The notes below the pieces were generated by a model. It did not search any database. It saw nothing but the letters and a program-made list of their open reading frames with translations, and was not told the origin of the DNA. A DNA stretch of 21,170 nucleotides from a virus: the IMG/VR virus record IMGVR_UViG_3300031758_000682, positions 1 to 21,170 of that record. One strand, given 5' to 3'. Position 1 is the stretch's first letter. Every line of letters starts with the position of its first letter. Shown here piece by piece: positions 6,705 through 12,953 of this stretch. The position numbers were made by a program, and so were the translations under genes.

Positions 6705-6870
6705 ATTCACCCCTTACTATGTTTGCAAAAAACTTAACATCTTTTACATACCAATCAATAGCTTCTGGTGTACGGCCACCTATAGCTGTCCATATCCAAA
6801 CGATTTCATCGCCTTTAGATTCTATTTCCTTTGCAATCTGCTCTCGCAAATCCCGTTCATTCTTTTTCAA
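6676..6870 (-). CDS. Small hypothetical protein, 64 residues
   Basis: I chose TTG 6870 as the start because GGGG sits six bases upstream and the TTG overlaps the TGA of the 31-residue ORF (TTGA); an in-frame GTG at 6882 has no clear Shine-Dalgarno. The product begins MKKNERDLREQIAKEIES, a charged amphipathic helix, and continues with EIVWIWTAIGGRTPEAIDW. It matches no family I can name. It overlaps the exonuclease start, so it belongs to the same translational chain. Confidence 0.55.
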   Translation of the reverse strand: MKKNERDLREQIAKEIESKGDEIVWIWTAIGGRTPEAIDWYVKDVKFFANIVRGEYERSKAVID

Positions 6871-6962
6871 TTTAATCCCCACTTAATAAAACATTCTAGA
6901 ATAAACTTATACATCTCTAAGTCTAATAGATACCACTCTAATTGTAAAAGTATTTCTTTCAT
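6867..6962 (-). CDS. Possible micro-protein, 31 residues
   Basis: An ATG at 6962 with AAGGAAGG four bases upstream opens a 31-codon frame that ends exactly where the next gene begins (TTGA overlap). The peptide (MKEILLQLEWYLLDLEMYKF...) is rich in Leu, Trp and Tyr and could be a membrane-active or coiled helix. It fills an otherwise empty 80-base gap with proper coupling signals at both ends. No family is recognised, and it could be only a coupling leader. Confidence 0.4.
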   Translation of the reverse strand: MKEILLQLEWYLLDLEMYKFILECFIKWGLN

Positions 6963-6970
6963 AACCTTCC

Positions 6971-7540
6971 TTACTTTGTGAATTGTGTCTTGATGGTTGG
7001 TACTCCACCACACCATACGTTGTACTGTATAGCAATGTTAATTGCTTTCTTTGCAGCACTCGCTGCTTTAGTATGAGATCTAATCTCACTCTCCATAGCA
7101 GCTAATGCACCAAGAGCGATTGATCCACCTGAGCCTATGCCGTATAAGTTTCTATCATCTCTCATATACCCATAGTCATCACTGATCTGATATATCTTTC
7201 CATTAAAACAAATTAAAGCATCCCATCCAGAGTCATCATCATTCTTATTCTTAGGCGCAGGGTCATACCCTGCATCAGTTAATGTTTGTTTGATAGATGG
7301 TAGAACTCTAATCATTAAGAAGCGATCAGGCTCTTGAGTTTTAATTACCTTTGGTGGTTGCCATAAGTTATTTAAAATATCTCCAGCAGTAGCATCACCT
7401 GCTACAGCTATTAGATATTCATTAACCTTAACTATTTTGTCATAGCCTTTGGCAATGTAAGGTTTGTCAGTATAGGTAGTCATAGTATCTGAGGCTAATA
7501 CTGCCCAGCCTTTGCCCTGGATACCAATTATCGCGGTCAA
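6971..7540 (-). CDS. Proteasome beta/HslV-like Ntn-hydrolase
   Basis: The start is TTG 7540 with AGGAG five bases upstream, giving M-T-A-I-I-G. Removal of Met would expose Thr as the N-terminal nucleophile. Counting that Thr as 1, Asp falls at 17 (ASDT) and a Lys at 34 (YDKIVKV), matching the proteasome T1-D17-K33 set. The motifs AVAGDATAGDIL, YGIGSGGSIALGAL and WCGGVPTI fit the fold. The usual D166 and S169 appear to be replaced by N174 and C177 (own numbering). The length, 189 residues, is near HslV and lacks a long propeptide. No partner ATPase is visible. It is the first gene of the early operon. Confidence 0.8.
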   Translation of the reverse strand: MTAIIGIQGKGWAVLASDTMTTYTDKPYIAKGYDKIVKVNEYLIAVAGDATAGDILNNLWQPPKVIKTQEPDRFLMIRVLPSIKQTLTDAGYDPAPKNKNDDDSGWDALICFNGKIYQISDDYGYMRDDRNLYGIGSGGSIALGALAAMESEIRSHTKAASAAKKAINIAIQYNVWCGGVPTIKTQFTK

Positions 7541-7564
7541 TTCAACTCCTATCTCTTAAGGTAA

Positions 7565-7573
7565 ATAATACCA
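7565..7573 (-). promoter_or_regulatory. Candidate extended -10 promoter for the early operon
   Basis: On the minus strand TGGTATTAT (7573 to 7565) is an extended -10 element. Initiation would fall near 7558, leaving an 18-base leader with the AGGAG that serves TTG 7540. No convincing -35 is present, which extended -10 promoters can tolerate. Position, at the head of the early operon, is the main support. Confidence 0.45.
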
Positions 7574-7609
7574 CTACTACAATAAAAGTGTGGGATGTAC
7601 TTGCGACAC

Positions 7610-7669
7610 GCCAAGGGCCGTAATAACATCAATAGTGGGTTCGGAATGTGTACAATATGAGCCAAAGGC
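7610..7669. repeat. GCCAARGGC repeat pair in the divergent control region
   Basis: GCCAAGGGC (7610-7618) and GCCAAAGGC (7661-7669) match at 8 of 9 positions, and each is a near-palindrome (GCC/GGC arms). Both are followed within a few bases by an AAC-ending AT-rich run (GTAATAAC; AATTAAC). They flank the candidate plus-strand -10 box and sit between divergent promoters, as operators would. A regulator is not identified. Confidence 0.3.
7647..7656 (+). promoter_or_regulatory. Candidate -10 region for the single plus-strand gene
   Basis: TGTGTACAAT (7647-7656) contains TACAAT, preceded by AATGTG as in the similar minus-strand motifs near 470 and 11864. Initiation would fall near 7663 and give a leader of about 50 bases carrying the switchable hairpins at 7679-7708. 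No good -35 hexamer is visible at 16-18 bases upstream. Confidence 0.4.
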
Positions 7670-7678
7670 GAATTAACG

Positions 7679-7713
7679 GCAACCCTTGTCGGGTTGCGTA
7701 GACAAGGGATTAT
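7679..7713 (+). promoter_or_regulatory. Leader with two mutually exclusive hairpins, one masking the Shine-Dalgarno
   Basis: Hairpin 1 pairs GCAACCC (7679-7685) with GGGTTGC (7691-7697), loop TTGTC. Hairpin 2 pairs CCCTTGTC (7683-7690) with GACAAGGG (7701-7708). They share 7683-7690, so only one can form. Hairpin 2 buries AAGGG, the Shine-Dalgarno five bases before ATG 7714; hairpin 1 leaves it free. Both are perfect stems of similar strength (7 and 8 bp). This is the layout of a translational switch. No ligand-binding domain is recognisable. Confidence 0.55.
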
Positions 7714-7953
7714 ATGTTCCGTCTACCAAGGCTGTTTAAAAACAGGGAGAAACTCCCACCGAAGTTCGGTTCAGATCTTAGAGATCTCGGTCCTCTTCAC
7801 GCCTGTCCTTGTGGTTCTATGACCTTTACGATTATGGCATCCTTCTATGATTATCAACTATCTTGGTATCACCTAGACGGTGAGTGTTCTAACTGTGGCA
7901 ATCTTGTTATCGTACCCACACCAATAGATAAACCAGATTACATCCAAGAGTAA
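7714..7953 (+). CDS. Zinc-ribbon hypothetical protein, 79 residues
   Basis: This is the only complete plus-strand gene in the window. After a basic start (MFRLPRLFKNREKLPPK) and DLRDLGP it has two Cys pairs, CPCGS (about 31-35) and CSNCG (about 58-62), enclosing a beta-rich stretch (MTFTIMASFYDYQLSWYHLDGE). This is a probable zinc ribbon that could bind nucleic acid or a protein partner. It stands alone between the divergent operons, with its own candidate promoter and a switchable leader, and ends before the hairpin at 7971-7990. An isolated, separately controlled position suggests a regulator, but no function can be assigned. Confidence 0.75.
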   Translation: MFRLPRLFKNREKLPPKFGSDLRDLGPLHACPCGSMTFTIMASFYDYQLSWYHLDGECSNCGNLVIVPTPIDKPDYIQE

Positions 7954-7970
7954 AAGGGCATAAAAAAAGA

Positions 7971-7990
7971 AGGGCGCTTTTCAGCGCCCT
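7971..7990 (-). terminator. Terminator of the late operon, probably bidirectional
   Basis: AGGGCGC (7971-7977) pairs with GCGCCCT (7984-7990) around a 6-base loop. Read on the minus strand, the stem is followed by TCTTTTTTTATG, a strong T-run, so it ends the late operon after the holin-like gene. On the plus strand it lies 18 bases after the zinc-ribbon gene and may also stop that transcript. Confidence 0.85.
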
Positions 7991-8016
7991 CCCTGTATTG
8001 CCTCGCGGTGTTAAAA

Positions 8017-8229
8017 CTATTTAGATCCTAGACCATATTCTCTTTCAGTTTTATCTGCCCACTTAGCAAGTGGACCTGCGATAGATCCGATTAAGATTGC
8101 ATATTCTGGTGCAAGATCAGCCGCTAGTGCTAATCCCATTGTTACTGCTGAAGCAAGTACAGCTCGTAGGTAAGACTTAAATGCTGCCTTAGTCTTCTTG
8201 CTCTTTAACTTCTTTAGTAGATCCTTCAT
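8017..8229 (-). CDS. Holin-like small membrane protein
   Basis: A basic N-terminus (MKDLLKKLKSKKTK) is followed by two hydrophobic stretches, about residues 20-39 (YLRAVLASAVTMGLALAADL) and 43-57 (YAILIGSIAGPLAKW), and a charged tail. Size, topology and position immediately after the endolysin gene (ATGA overlap, 8226-8229) suggest a class II holin that permeabilises the inner membrane to release or activate the endolysin. No specific holin family is recognised. The second small membrane protein at 8948-9148 could instead be the holin, with this one as a partner or antiholin. Confidence 0.6.
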   Translation of the reverse strand: MKDLLKKLKSKKTKAAFKSYLRAVLASAVTMGLALAADLAPEYAILIGSIAGPLAKWADKTEREYGLGSK

Positions 8230-8672
8230 TGTTTCTCCTGTTTCTTTTTAGGTAATGGCTTAGGAAGTGTAAACTTCTTAGGCACCTCACCCATCCAACC
8301 AAACCAGTTGGAATCATCTTTAGCATACTGATCCTTTATGGAAATATGCAAGTGTTTATTGTGGGGATTCTTTCCGCTATAAACTCTTTCACCATCTACT
8401 TGATTCCAGATTCTACCTTTAAATATTAAGTACTTTACTCTTGCATCTGACTGTAATCTCTTATAGATGTCTTTACAATCTACTCCATTATCTGGATCGT
8501 GGGTTAGATCTACAGCTAGTCCTGTATTGTGGTCTGAGTTAGGACTTTGTTTAATGTGTGCCGATGAAGGCAAGAGTCCGTCTGAGGCTTTCTTGCGCTT
8601 GGGCCACAATGCTGTTGCTTGTCGTAGCACTGCTATTGCAGCAGGTGTCGCTCTCTTTACAACAGGTTTCAT
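8226..8672 (-). CDS. M15-type peptidase endolysin
   Basis: The 148-residue protein has SDHNTGLAVDLTHD (46-59), giving zinc ligands H48 and D55, and NKHLHISI (105-112), giving H109. This H...D...H series belongs to the VanY/peptidase M15-like cell-wall hydrolases that cut peptide cross-links of peptidoglycan. A basic, Pro-rich tail (KPLPKKKQEKQ) may bind the wall. There is no signal peptide, so export would depend on a holin. A GGAAAC-type Shine-Dalgarno precedes the ATG. It overlaps the holin-like gene by four bases and follows NrdH. Confidence 0.82.
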   Translation of the reverse strand: MKPVVKRATPAAIAVLRQATALWPKRKKASDGLLPSSAHIKQSPNSDHNTGLAVDLTHDPDNGVDCKDIYKRLQSDARVKYLIFKGRIWNQVDGERVYSGKNPHNKHLHISIKDQYAKDDSNWFGWMGEVPKKFTLPKPLPKKKQEKQ

Positions 8673-8692
8673 TCTTTGTTTCCTTTTCCATA

Positions 8693-8938
8693 TTATGCTA
8701 CGCCTTTTTCTAGTAGTGCCAAATGTAATGCGTTAATCTTATCTGGTCTAAATCCTGACCAGTGGAACTTATCATAAACAACTACGGGTGCCTGCTTATA
8801 TCCTAATGCTTCTACAGTTTCTTTAGCAGTTTGGTCTTGGCTTATATCTACAACTTCGTATTTTACTTTACTTCTATCTAATAACTTCTTAGTCATATCA
8901 CATTGCACACAATCTGGTAATGTGTAAACCGTAACCAT
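8693..8938 (-). CDS. nrdH: NrdH-type glutaredoxin-like redoxin
   Basis: The 81-residue thioredoxin-fold protein has the CVQC active site (10-13), cis-Pro segment QAPVVV (49-54) and the NrdH signature WSGFRPDKI (60-68). NrdH supplies electrons to class Ib ribonucleotide reductase, and actinobacteria commonly use it. No reductase subunit is encoded in this window, so it probably serves a host or distant phage enzyme. Its position inside the lysis block, between a membrane protein and the endolysin, is unusual for a nucleotide-metabolism gene. Confidence 0.88.
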   Translation of the reverse strand: MVTVYTLPDCVQCDMTKKLLDRSKVKYEVVDISQDQTAKETVEALGYKQAPVVVYDKFHWSGFRPDKINALHLALLEKGVA

Positions 8939-8947
8939 TATTCCCCC

Positions 8948-9148
8948 TTATTTATTTTTGTTGATAAGTATACTTATTATTTCCTCCACTTGTCTTTCTA
9001 ACCTACTGACGGAATCTTTTAAACTTGATCCACCATTCGGGCGAAGCTCTGATAAGTAGTGCTTCACAAGGTGTCTTACACCCATCGCTATTGCGCCTAT
9101 TAGAGTGGTTATAGAGACTGCTAGTGCAGCCCAGTCAGAAGGGGTCAT
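8948..9148 (-). CDS. Small membrane protein with C-terminal coiled coil
   Basis: Residues 6-28 (WAALAVSITTLIGAIAMGV...) form one transmembrane helix after a short polar N-terminus. A basic, Gly-containing linker leads to an amphipathic helix (SLKDSVSRLERQVEEIISIL) likely to form a coiled coil. Such one-helix proteins directly after the tail genes of actinophages are often considered holins or spanin-like lysis partners. It ends 9 bases before the NrdH start and begins 8 bases after the tail gene. Confidence 0.55.
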   Translation of the reverse strand: MTPSDWAALAVSITTLIGAIAMGVRHLVKHYLSELRPNGGSSLKDSVSRLERQVEEIISILINKNK

Positions 9149-9156
9149 TATGGCTC

Positions 9157-11367
9157 CTATGAAATAGATCTAATTGTTACGACCAGTGTTCCTCCGTAGC
9201 CAGAGAAACGAGGTCCTGATGGTGTCTTGTTTATAAAATCAAGTTCTTCAATAAGGCCAAGGTATGACTCACCTGTTCTGAAGTCTTGAACTCTAACTGT
9301 ATCTCCCACATTTTCTACTTGTTCTAATGCAGACATACGATCATACGCAGATCCTTCGTATCCTTCTTCAACACCAAACTTATCTGCCTCGTGGTCATAG
9401 CAAAATAATGGATATTGGATTAAACGCTGACGAGGTACTGCAGGTAATGACTTTAAGTTATAGCCATTAAACACTGGTCCTTGTGAGGTATTAGTAGTAG
9501 ATCTAGTAAGGGTAAACTTAAATCCTAGATACTCTTGCGCTCCTGTTGGATATGAAACAGTTACCTCTGGTACAGAACTTTGCTGTGCAAAGGTACCAAT
9601 ACGGTATTCATCTCCATCATAGGTTACGGTATCTATATTTAATCCACCAGTAGAGTTATCAACTCTAGCCTGTAATAACTTAAATACCTTTAACTCTAAT
9701 GTGTTATAGCGGATAAAGCCTGTCTGTAGATATCCTTCAGATATCTTCTCGTTAAGATTCTCAATATAGATAGCACCATCAGTGGTTCCATTATCAGCAG
9801 TAACAAATGCTAGTTGATTGGTATCGCCCATAAAAGCACAGGCAGTAGTGGTAAAGCCAGATACTCCTGGCTTATATAAATCATTTGTATAAGCAAATAG
9901 TAGATCATTACCAAAGCGTAAGCCTAGGTTAACTCTGATTACACCAGGTTCACCATCTACACCAGATGCACACCAGATGTATGAATCTCTTGCAGCAAAA
10001 TCGTATACGCACTGAGTAGTCTCTACTACTAAAGGACCGTAATTAATAGAGCCATCATCTGATACAACTGCTACGCGGATACCTGTGTTAGTACCAATAG
10101 CCATATAGCCCAGGTAATAAAATATTCTGTAGCATCTCTCACCTACTGGTAGTTCAGCAGCAGTAATAGCGCTGGTCAAAGTAGGCATAGCTCCAGCAGT
10201 AGATAAGGTAAACTTTTGAATAGTAGATTGGATACCACTAAAGCCAGTTACATATATAGCTGCACCGCTTGAGGTAATACTGGTATAAACAAAATCATCT
10301 GTTGGATGGGTGTATACAGCAGTAGGTAAAGATGTAGCAGTAGTTGATATCTCATAAACCTTGTTATTGATACAAGCAACGATACGCTCTTTAGTAAACT
10401 CTAGAACTGCATTAGTTATAGTAACACTATTATCACTAATCATTAGAGTAGGTGATACTGAACTATCATCTGATAGTAACTTCTTATACATTCTAAACCT
10501 TGGTGTTCCAGTGTTGAGTACGTTAGTTACCCAATAGGCATATACACCATCATCACAGATACCAAATACTGGATAATCTGTACCAGAGTTGTAATCTATA
10601 AAGTGGATTACCTCAGCAGTACCAGTTCCTACTGGTGATACTGGAGTAGATACAACATCAGTTGCTGTCTTAGCATAGGTAAAGGTAGTAGTTGTAGGTA
10701 CACCAGTGATGCGGTACTCACCATTAAAGGTGGCATCTACACCAGAGATGGTGATCTGCATACCTACAGATAGCCCGTGAGCTGATGTAGTAGTGAGTGT
10801 TGCTACGTTAGAGGTTAAAGCCTTGTTGTTAATAGATACAGTAATGCGAGGGAATACTTTGTCTATATCATATTCATCTGCTAATAAGATACCATCATAT
10901 AGATTACTGTTCTTTGTCCACTGAATAGATCTAGCATATTGATTAGGTCGTAGGTCATCTCTTACTGGACCAGTAACTGTATGTACATTAGATACAGAGT
11001 TAAGTAATGTTACCTGTCCTCTAGTCCAGATATCACAACCTTTAGATTCTGTATATTGAAATCTTAATGACTCATCTTGGATAGGTTCAAAGAAGTTAAT
11101 ACCTTGTCCTTGATGAAATGATGACTGACTTCTTAACCACCAACCAGTAAGTGTCTGCTCACCAGCTTCTCTAGTTTGGTCAATCTGTTGCTTACGATAC
11201 TGTGCTGTAACTCTACGATAAGGTGTATCATCGGAGGCATTAACGAAGAATGGTAGTCCTGCAATAGCCATATCATAGGCAACGCCAGTTAAGGCATAAG
11301 ATGTAGCACCTGCTGGGTTAGATAATGGTACGGGTATGCGTTCGGTGATATCGTCACTATAAGCCAC
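9157..11367 (-). CDS. Large tail protein with beta-propeller-like middle, 736 residues
   Basis: The start is GTG 11367, which overlaps the TAG of the upstream endonuclease gene (TAGTG). The N-terminal 130 residues (GEQTLTGWWLRSQSSFHQGQGINFFEP) resemble the opening of actinophage tail proteins. Residues about 180-250 form a small beta domain (TLTTTSAHGLSVGMQITISG), often seen in virion proteins. The middle is a series of beta repeats reminiscent of a propeller, and the C-terminus (VRVQDFRTGESYLGLIEEL...) looks like a tail-hub attachment fold. It is probably a minor tail, hub or receptor-recognition component. No enzymatic motif is visible. Confidence 0.7.
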   Translation of the reverse strand: MAYSDDITERIPVPLSNPAGATSYALTGVAYDMAIAGLPFFVNASDDTPYRRVTAQYRKQQIDQTREAGEQTLTGWWLRSQSSFHQGQGINFFEPIQDESLRFQYTESKGCDIWTRGQVTLLNSVSNVHTVTGPVRDDLRPNQYARSIQWTKNSNLYDGILLADEYDIDKVFPRITVSINNKALTSNVATLTTTSAHGLSVGMQITISGVDATFNGEYRITGVPTTTTFTYAKTATDVVSTPVSPVGTGTAEVIHFIDYNSGTDYPVFGICDDGVYAYWVTNVLNTGTPRFRMYKKLLSDDSSVSPTLMISDNSVTITNAVLEFTKERIVACINNKVYEISTTATSLPTAVYTHPTDDFVYTSITSSGAAIYVTGFSGIQSTIQKFTLSTAGAMPTLTSAITAAELPVGERCYRIFYYLGYMAIGTNTGIRVAVVSDDGSINYGPLVVETTQCVYDFAARDSYIWCASGVDGEPGVIRVNLGLRFGNDLLFAYTNDLYKPGVSGFTTTACAFMGDTNQLAFVTADNGTTDGAIYIENLNEKISEGYLQTGFIRYNTLELKVFKLLQARVDNSTGGLNIDTVTYDGDEYRIGTFAQQSSVPEVTVSYPTGAQEYLGFKFTLTRSTTNTSQGPVFNGYNLKSLPAVPRQRLIQYPLFCYDHEADKFGVEEGYEGSAYDRMSALEQVENVGDTVRVQDFRTGESYLGLIEELDFINKTPSGPRFSGYGGTLVVTIRSIS

Positions 11368-11813
11368 TATTCAACCTCCGAATATTTATTGAGATACACA
11401 ATTGCTTTTTCTAGTAACTCTGGATTATCTTTAAAATTACCAAGTGCTACATTGCAATTGTGGCAAAGCACACCTCTTGGTTCATTAGTACTGTGGTTAT
11501 GATCAGCGTGGAATTGTCCACGCCCACCAGGATTATCTGTGCCACATATTGCACAGACTCCACCTTGATCGTTTAATCTTTCGTCATACAATTCTTGAGG
11601 AAAATTATACTTAGTTTTTCTTACCCAACTTCTACGAGTTTTAGTAGCTCGTATCTTATTTTCTGGTTTACTCTTATAAATTTCTCGCATAGGTTTTTCG
11701 CAATCTTTACAGGAGTATCTATAACCACGAGTAAATTTTGACTCTTTAAAGAACTCAGACTTCGGCTTAGTTACCTTGCATTTATTACATTGCATATCAT
11801 CGCCGTATGCCAT
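11367..11813 (-). CDS. Endonuclease VII-like HNH (His-Me finger) homing nuclease, copy 1
   Basis: The N-terminal zinc ribbon (C9, C12, C35, C38) and the catalytic region CAICG (87-91), ADHNHST (103-109), RGVLCHNCN (113-121) match recombination endonuclease VII, a His-Me-finger enzyme family widely found as free-standing homing nucleases in phages. The two later Cys pairs (C87/C90, C117/C120) bind zinc. An AAGGAG precedes the ATG, just downstream of the hairpin at 11850-11833. Its first residues, MAYGDD, echo those of the following tail protein (MAYSDD), which hints at how it arrived. Packaging-related resolvase function is an alternative. Confidence 0.85.
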   Translation of the reverse strand: MAYGDDMQCNKCKVTKPKSEFFKESKFTRGYRYSCKDCEKPMREIYKSKPENKIRATKTRRSWVRKTKYNFPQELYDERLNDQGGVCAICGTDNPGGRGQFHADHNHSTNEPRGVLCHNCNVALGNFKDNPELLEKAIVYLNKYSEVE

Positions 11814-11832
11814 TGATCTCCTTAAATAGAAA

Positions 11833-11850
11833 ACCCCGCCGAAGCGGGGT
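11833..11850 (-). terminator. Internal hairpin with UUCG loop in the late operon
   Basis: On the minus strand ACCCCGC-TTCG-GCGGGGT is a 7-bp stem capped by a stable C(UUCG)G tetraloop, followed by TTTCTATTT. It has every mark of an intrinsic terminator, yet lies inside the late operon between the fibre cassettes and the endonuclease and tail genes. It may attenuate transcription, or form a 5' hairpin if the TACAAT motif just upstream is a promoter. Confidence 0.75.
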
Positions 11851-11858
11851 GATTAATG

Positions 11859-11883
11859 ATTGTAGAACATTTCCTCAAGATTG
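11859..11883 (-). promoter_or_regulatory. TGTTCTACAAT motif upstream of the internal hairpin
   Basis: Read on the minus strand, AAATGTTCTACAATCATT just before the hairpin closely matches AAATGTGCTACAATTATT before the hairpin at 456-429 (16 of 18 positions). A second element, TAGCACA, sits about 10 bases further upstream, inverted relative to the pair at 467-494. TACAAT could be a -10 box that restarts transcription for the endonuclease, tail and lysis genes. No good -35 is visible. Confidence 0.35.
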
Positions 11884-11885
11884 TG

Positions 11886-12128
11886 CTATAAACCTAAAGC
11901 CTCTTTAAGGTCATCAATAGATAACCCTACGCTTGCCAATTTTTCTGTAACTGTTGGCTCTGTTGGTGCTAATGGATTGTGAGCCGCATAAGCATCTAAT
12001 AATTCTTGCTCAGTTGCCTCACCTGATAAATAAAAATCATCATCTTTTTGAAATAGATTAAATCCAGTTTCATTGTAAAAAATAGTTGAATGAACCGGTT
12101 TAGTAGGTTTAGATATTTTTATTTCCAT
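11886..12128 (-). CDS. Small fibre-associated protein (chaperone-like), cassette A
   Basis: The 80-residue product follows fibre A with a one-base gap. The Shine-Dalgarno for its ATG (GGAGCATAAT-ATG) lies in the last codons of the fibre. The C-terminus (TVTEKLASVGLSIDDLKEALGL) is an amphipathic helical unit comparable in place and size to the ends of the other two small proteins (LLTRLGITEEEARILLGGN and LLTKLGITQEEAQLLLGGN). The middle (ATEQELLDAYAAHNP) resembles small tail-fibre assembly proteins. A role in folding or attaching the fibre is inferred from this one-to-one pairing. Confidence 0.55.
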   Translation of the reverse strand: MEIKISKPTKPVHSTIFYNETGFNLFQKDDDFYLSGEATEQELLDAYAAHNPLAPTEPTVTEKLASVGLSIDDLKEALGL

Positions 12129-12129
12129 A

Positions 12130-12732
12130 TTATGCTCCTAAATAAATTGCGCCAAAACGTAACCAAAATTCTGATGTACCGCTAAGGTCAGTTTGATAAT
12201 AAAATTCAATATAGTCATTTGCTACTAAATCCGCAATCGTTGTAAAACTTTTCCCCCAAAAAGCATTATCACCGATATTTCCTGAACCACCACGATTAAC
12301 ACCATTACCTATTTTTGTTCCATTTTTTGTAAGGTAAGTTTGATAATAACTATTTATACCAGCAGCCTGAATATCCCATTGAGCGGTTAATAAATATTTT
12401 CCATCTTTACCCGAAGGGATTGTTATTCTACTTGTATTTGTTGAAGTGGAGTGGAATCCATCAGTATCAAATTCCTCACTGCCCATAGTAATTACTTTGG
12501 CAACATTAGCGGTCCAGGTAATGCTTTGATTAGATGTATATGCAAGGCAACCTACAAAACTAGACCCTGCAGCAGCCCACTTAAGTCCTGTAGTGGTACT
12601 ACTGTCAGCAGTTAATACCTGGTTATTAGTACCTACTCCTAGTATTGCGGCATCGTTAGTAGCACTACCTGCAACAAGGTCTCCCTTGGCTGCTGGTGCT
12701 ATTGAACTAGCCGTTGCTTTAGTTATAGCCAT
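12130..12732 (-). CDS. Tail fibre protein A with C1q/TNF-like C-terminal domain
   Basis: Residues 15-53 are the shared fibre linker (AKGDLVAGSATNDAAILGVG... VLTADSSTTTGLKWA), also found in the other two fibres. Residues about 60-200 look like a C1q/TNF-type jelly roll: ITWTANVAKVITMG, FDTDGFHSTSTNTSRIT, GKYLLTAQWDIQ, LTKNGTKI, VANDYIEFYYQ. Such trimeric heads usually bind host surface ligands, so this is a probable receptor-binding fibre tip. The start (TAATG) overlaps the preceding small protein, whose final Gly-Gly codons provide GGAGG. Confidence 0.7.
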   Translation of the reverse strand: MAITKATASSIAPAAKGDLVAGSATNDAAILGVGTNNQVLTADSSTTTGLKWAAAGSSFVGCLAYTSNQSITWTANVAKVITMGSEEFDTDGFHSTSTNTSRITIPSGKDGKYLLTAQWDIQAAGINSYYQTYLTKNGTKIGNGVNRGGSGNIGDNAFWGKSFTTIADLVANDYIEFYYQTDLSGTSEFWLRFGAIYLGA

Positions 12733-12953
12733 TAGTTACCTCCTAGTAGGATTCTTGCTTCTTCTTCTGTGATACCAAGACGAGTTAGTAGTGCTTGGCG
12801 TTGTGCTGCTGCTTGGGCTTCGGCTTGTTTTCTTGCCTCTGCATTTGCGGCATCAATTTCCATTTGAGCAATTTCCTCAGCAGTAGCATCTCTGACAATT
12901 TCCTCGCCAGTTTCGCAATTTACAATTTTTATTTGTGGTTTAGTGTTAGTCAT
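12732..12953 (-). CDS. Small fibre-associated protein, cassette B
   Basis: The 73-residue product (IKIVNCETGEEIVRDATAEEIAQ, then an Ala/Gln-rich helix, then LLTRLGITEEEARILLGGN) is a clear paralogue of the 71-residue protein at 13867-14082. The opening resembles the NCETGE..R..TAEE pattern of small tail-fibre proteins. The long Ala/Glu/Gln helix suggests a coiled coil. It overlaps fibre B by TAATG, and its last codons (CTA GGA GGT AAC TAA) carry the Shine-Dalgarno for fibre A. Fibre chaperone or attachment function is inferred from synteny. Confidence 0.6.
   Translation of the reverse strand: MTNTKPQIKIVNCETGEEIVRDATAEEIAQMEIDAANAEARKQAEAQAAAQRQALLTRLGITEEEARILLGGN

Noticed and set aside
6907-7089. 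60-codon minus-strand ORF over the end of the proteasome-like gene
   Set aside because: It is a shifted frame of that gene. The only supported small ORF here is 6867-6962.
7590-7660. Possible tRNA, because GGGTTCGGAAT resembles a T-loop
   Set aside because: No acceptor, D or anticodon stem can be drawn around it.
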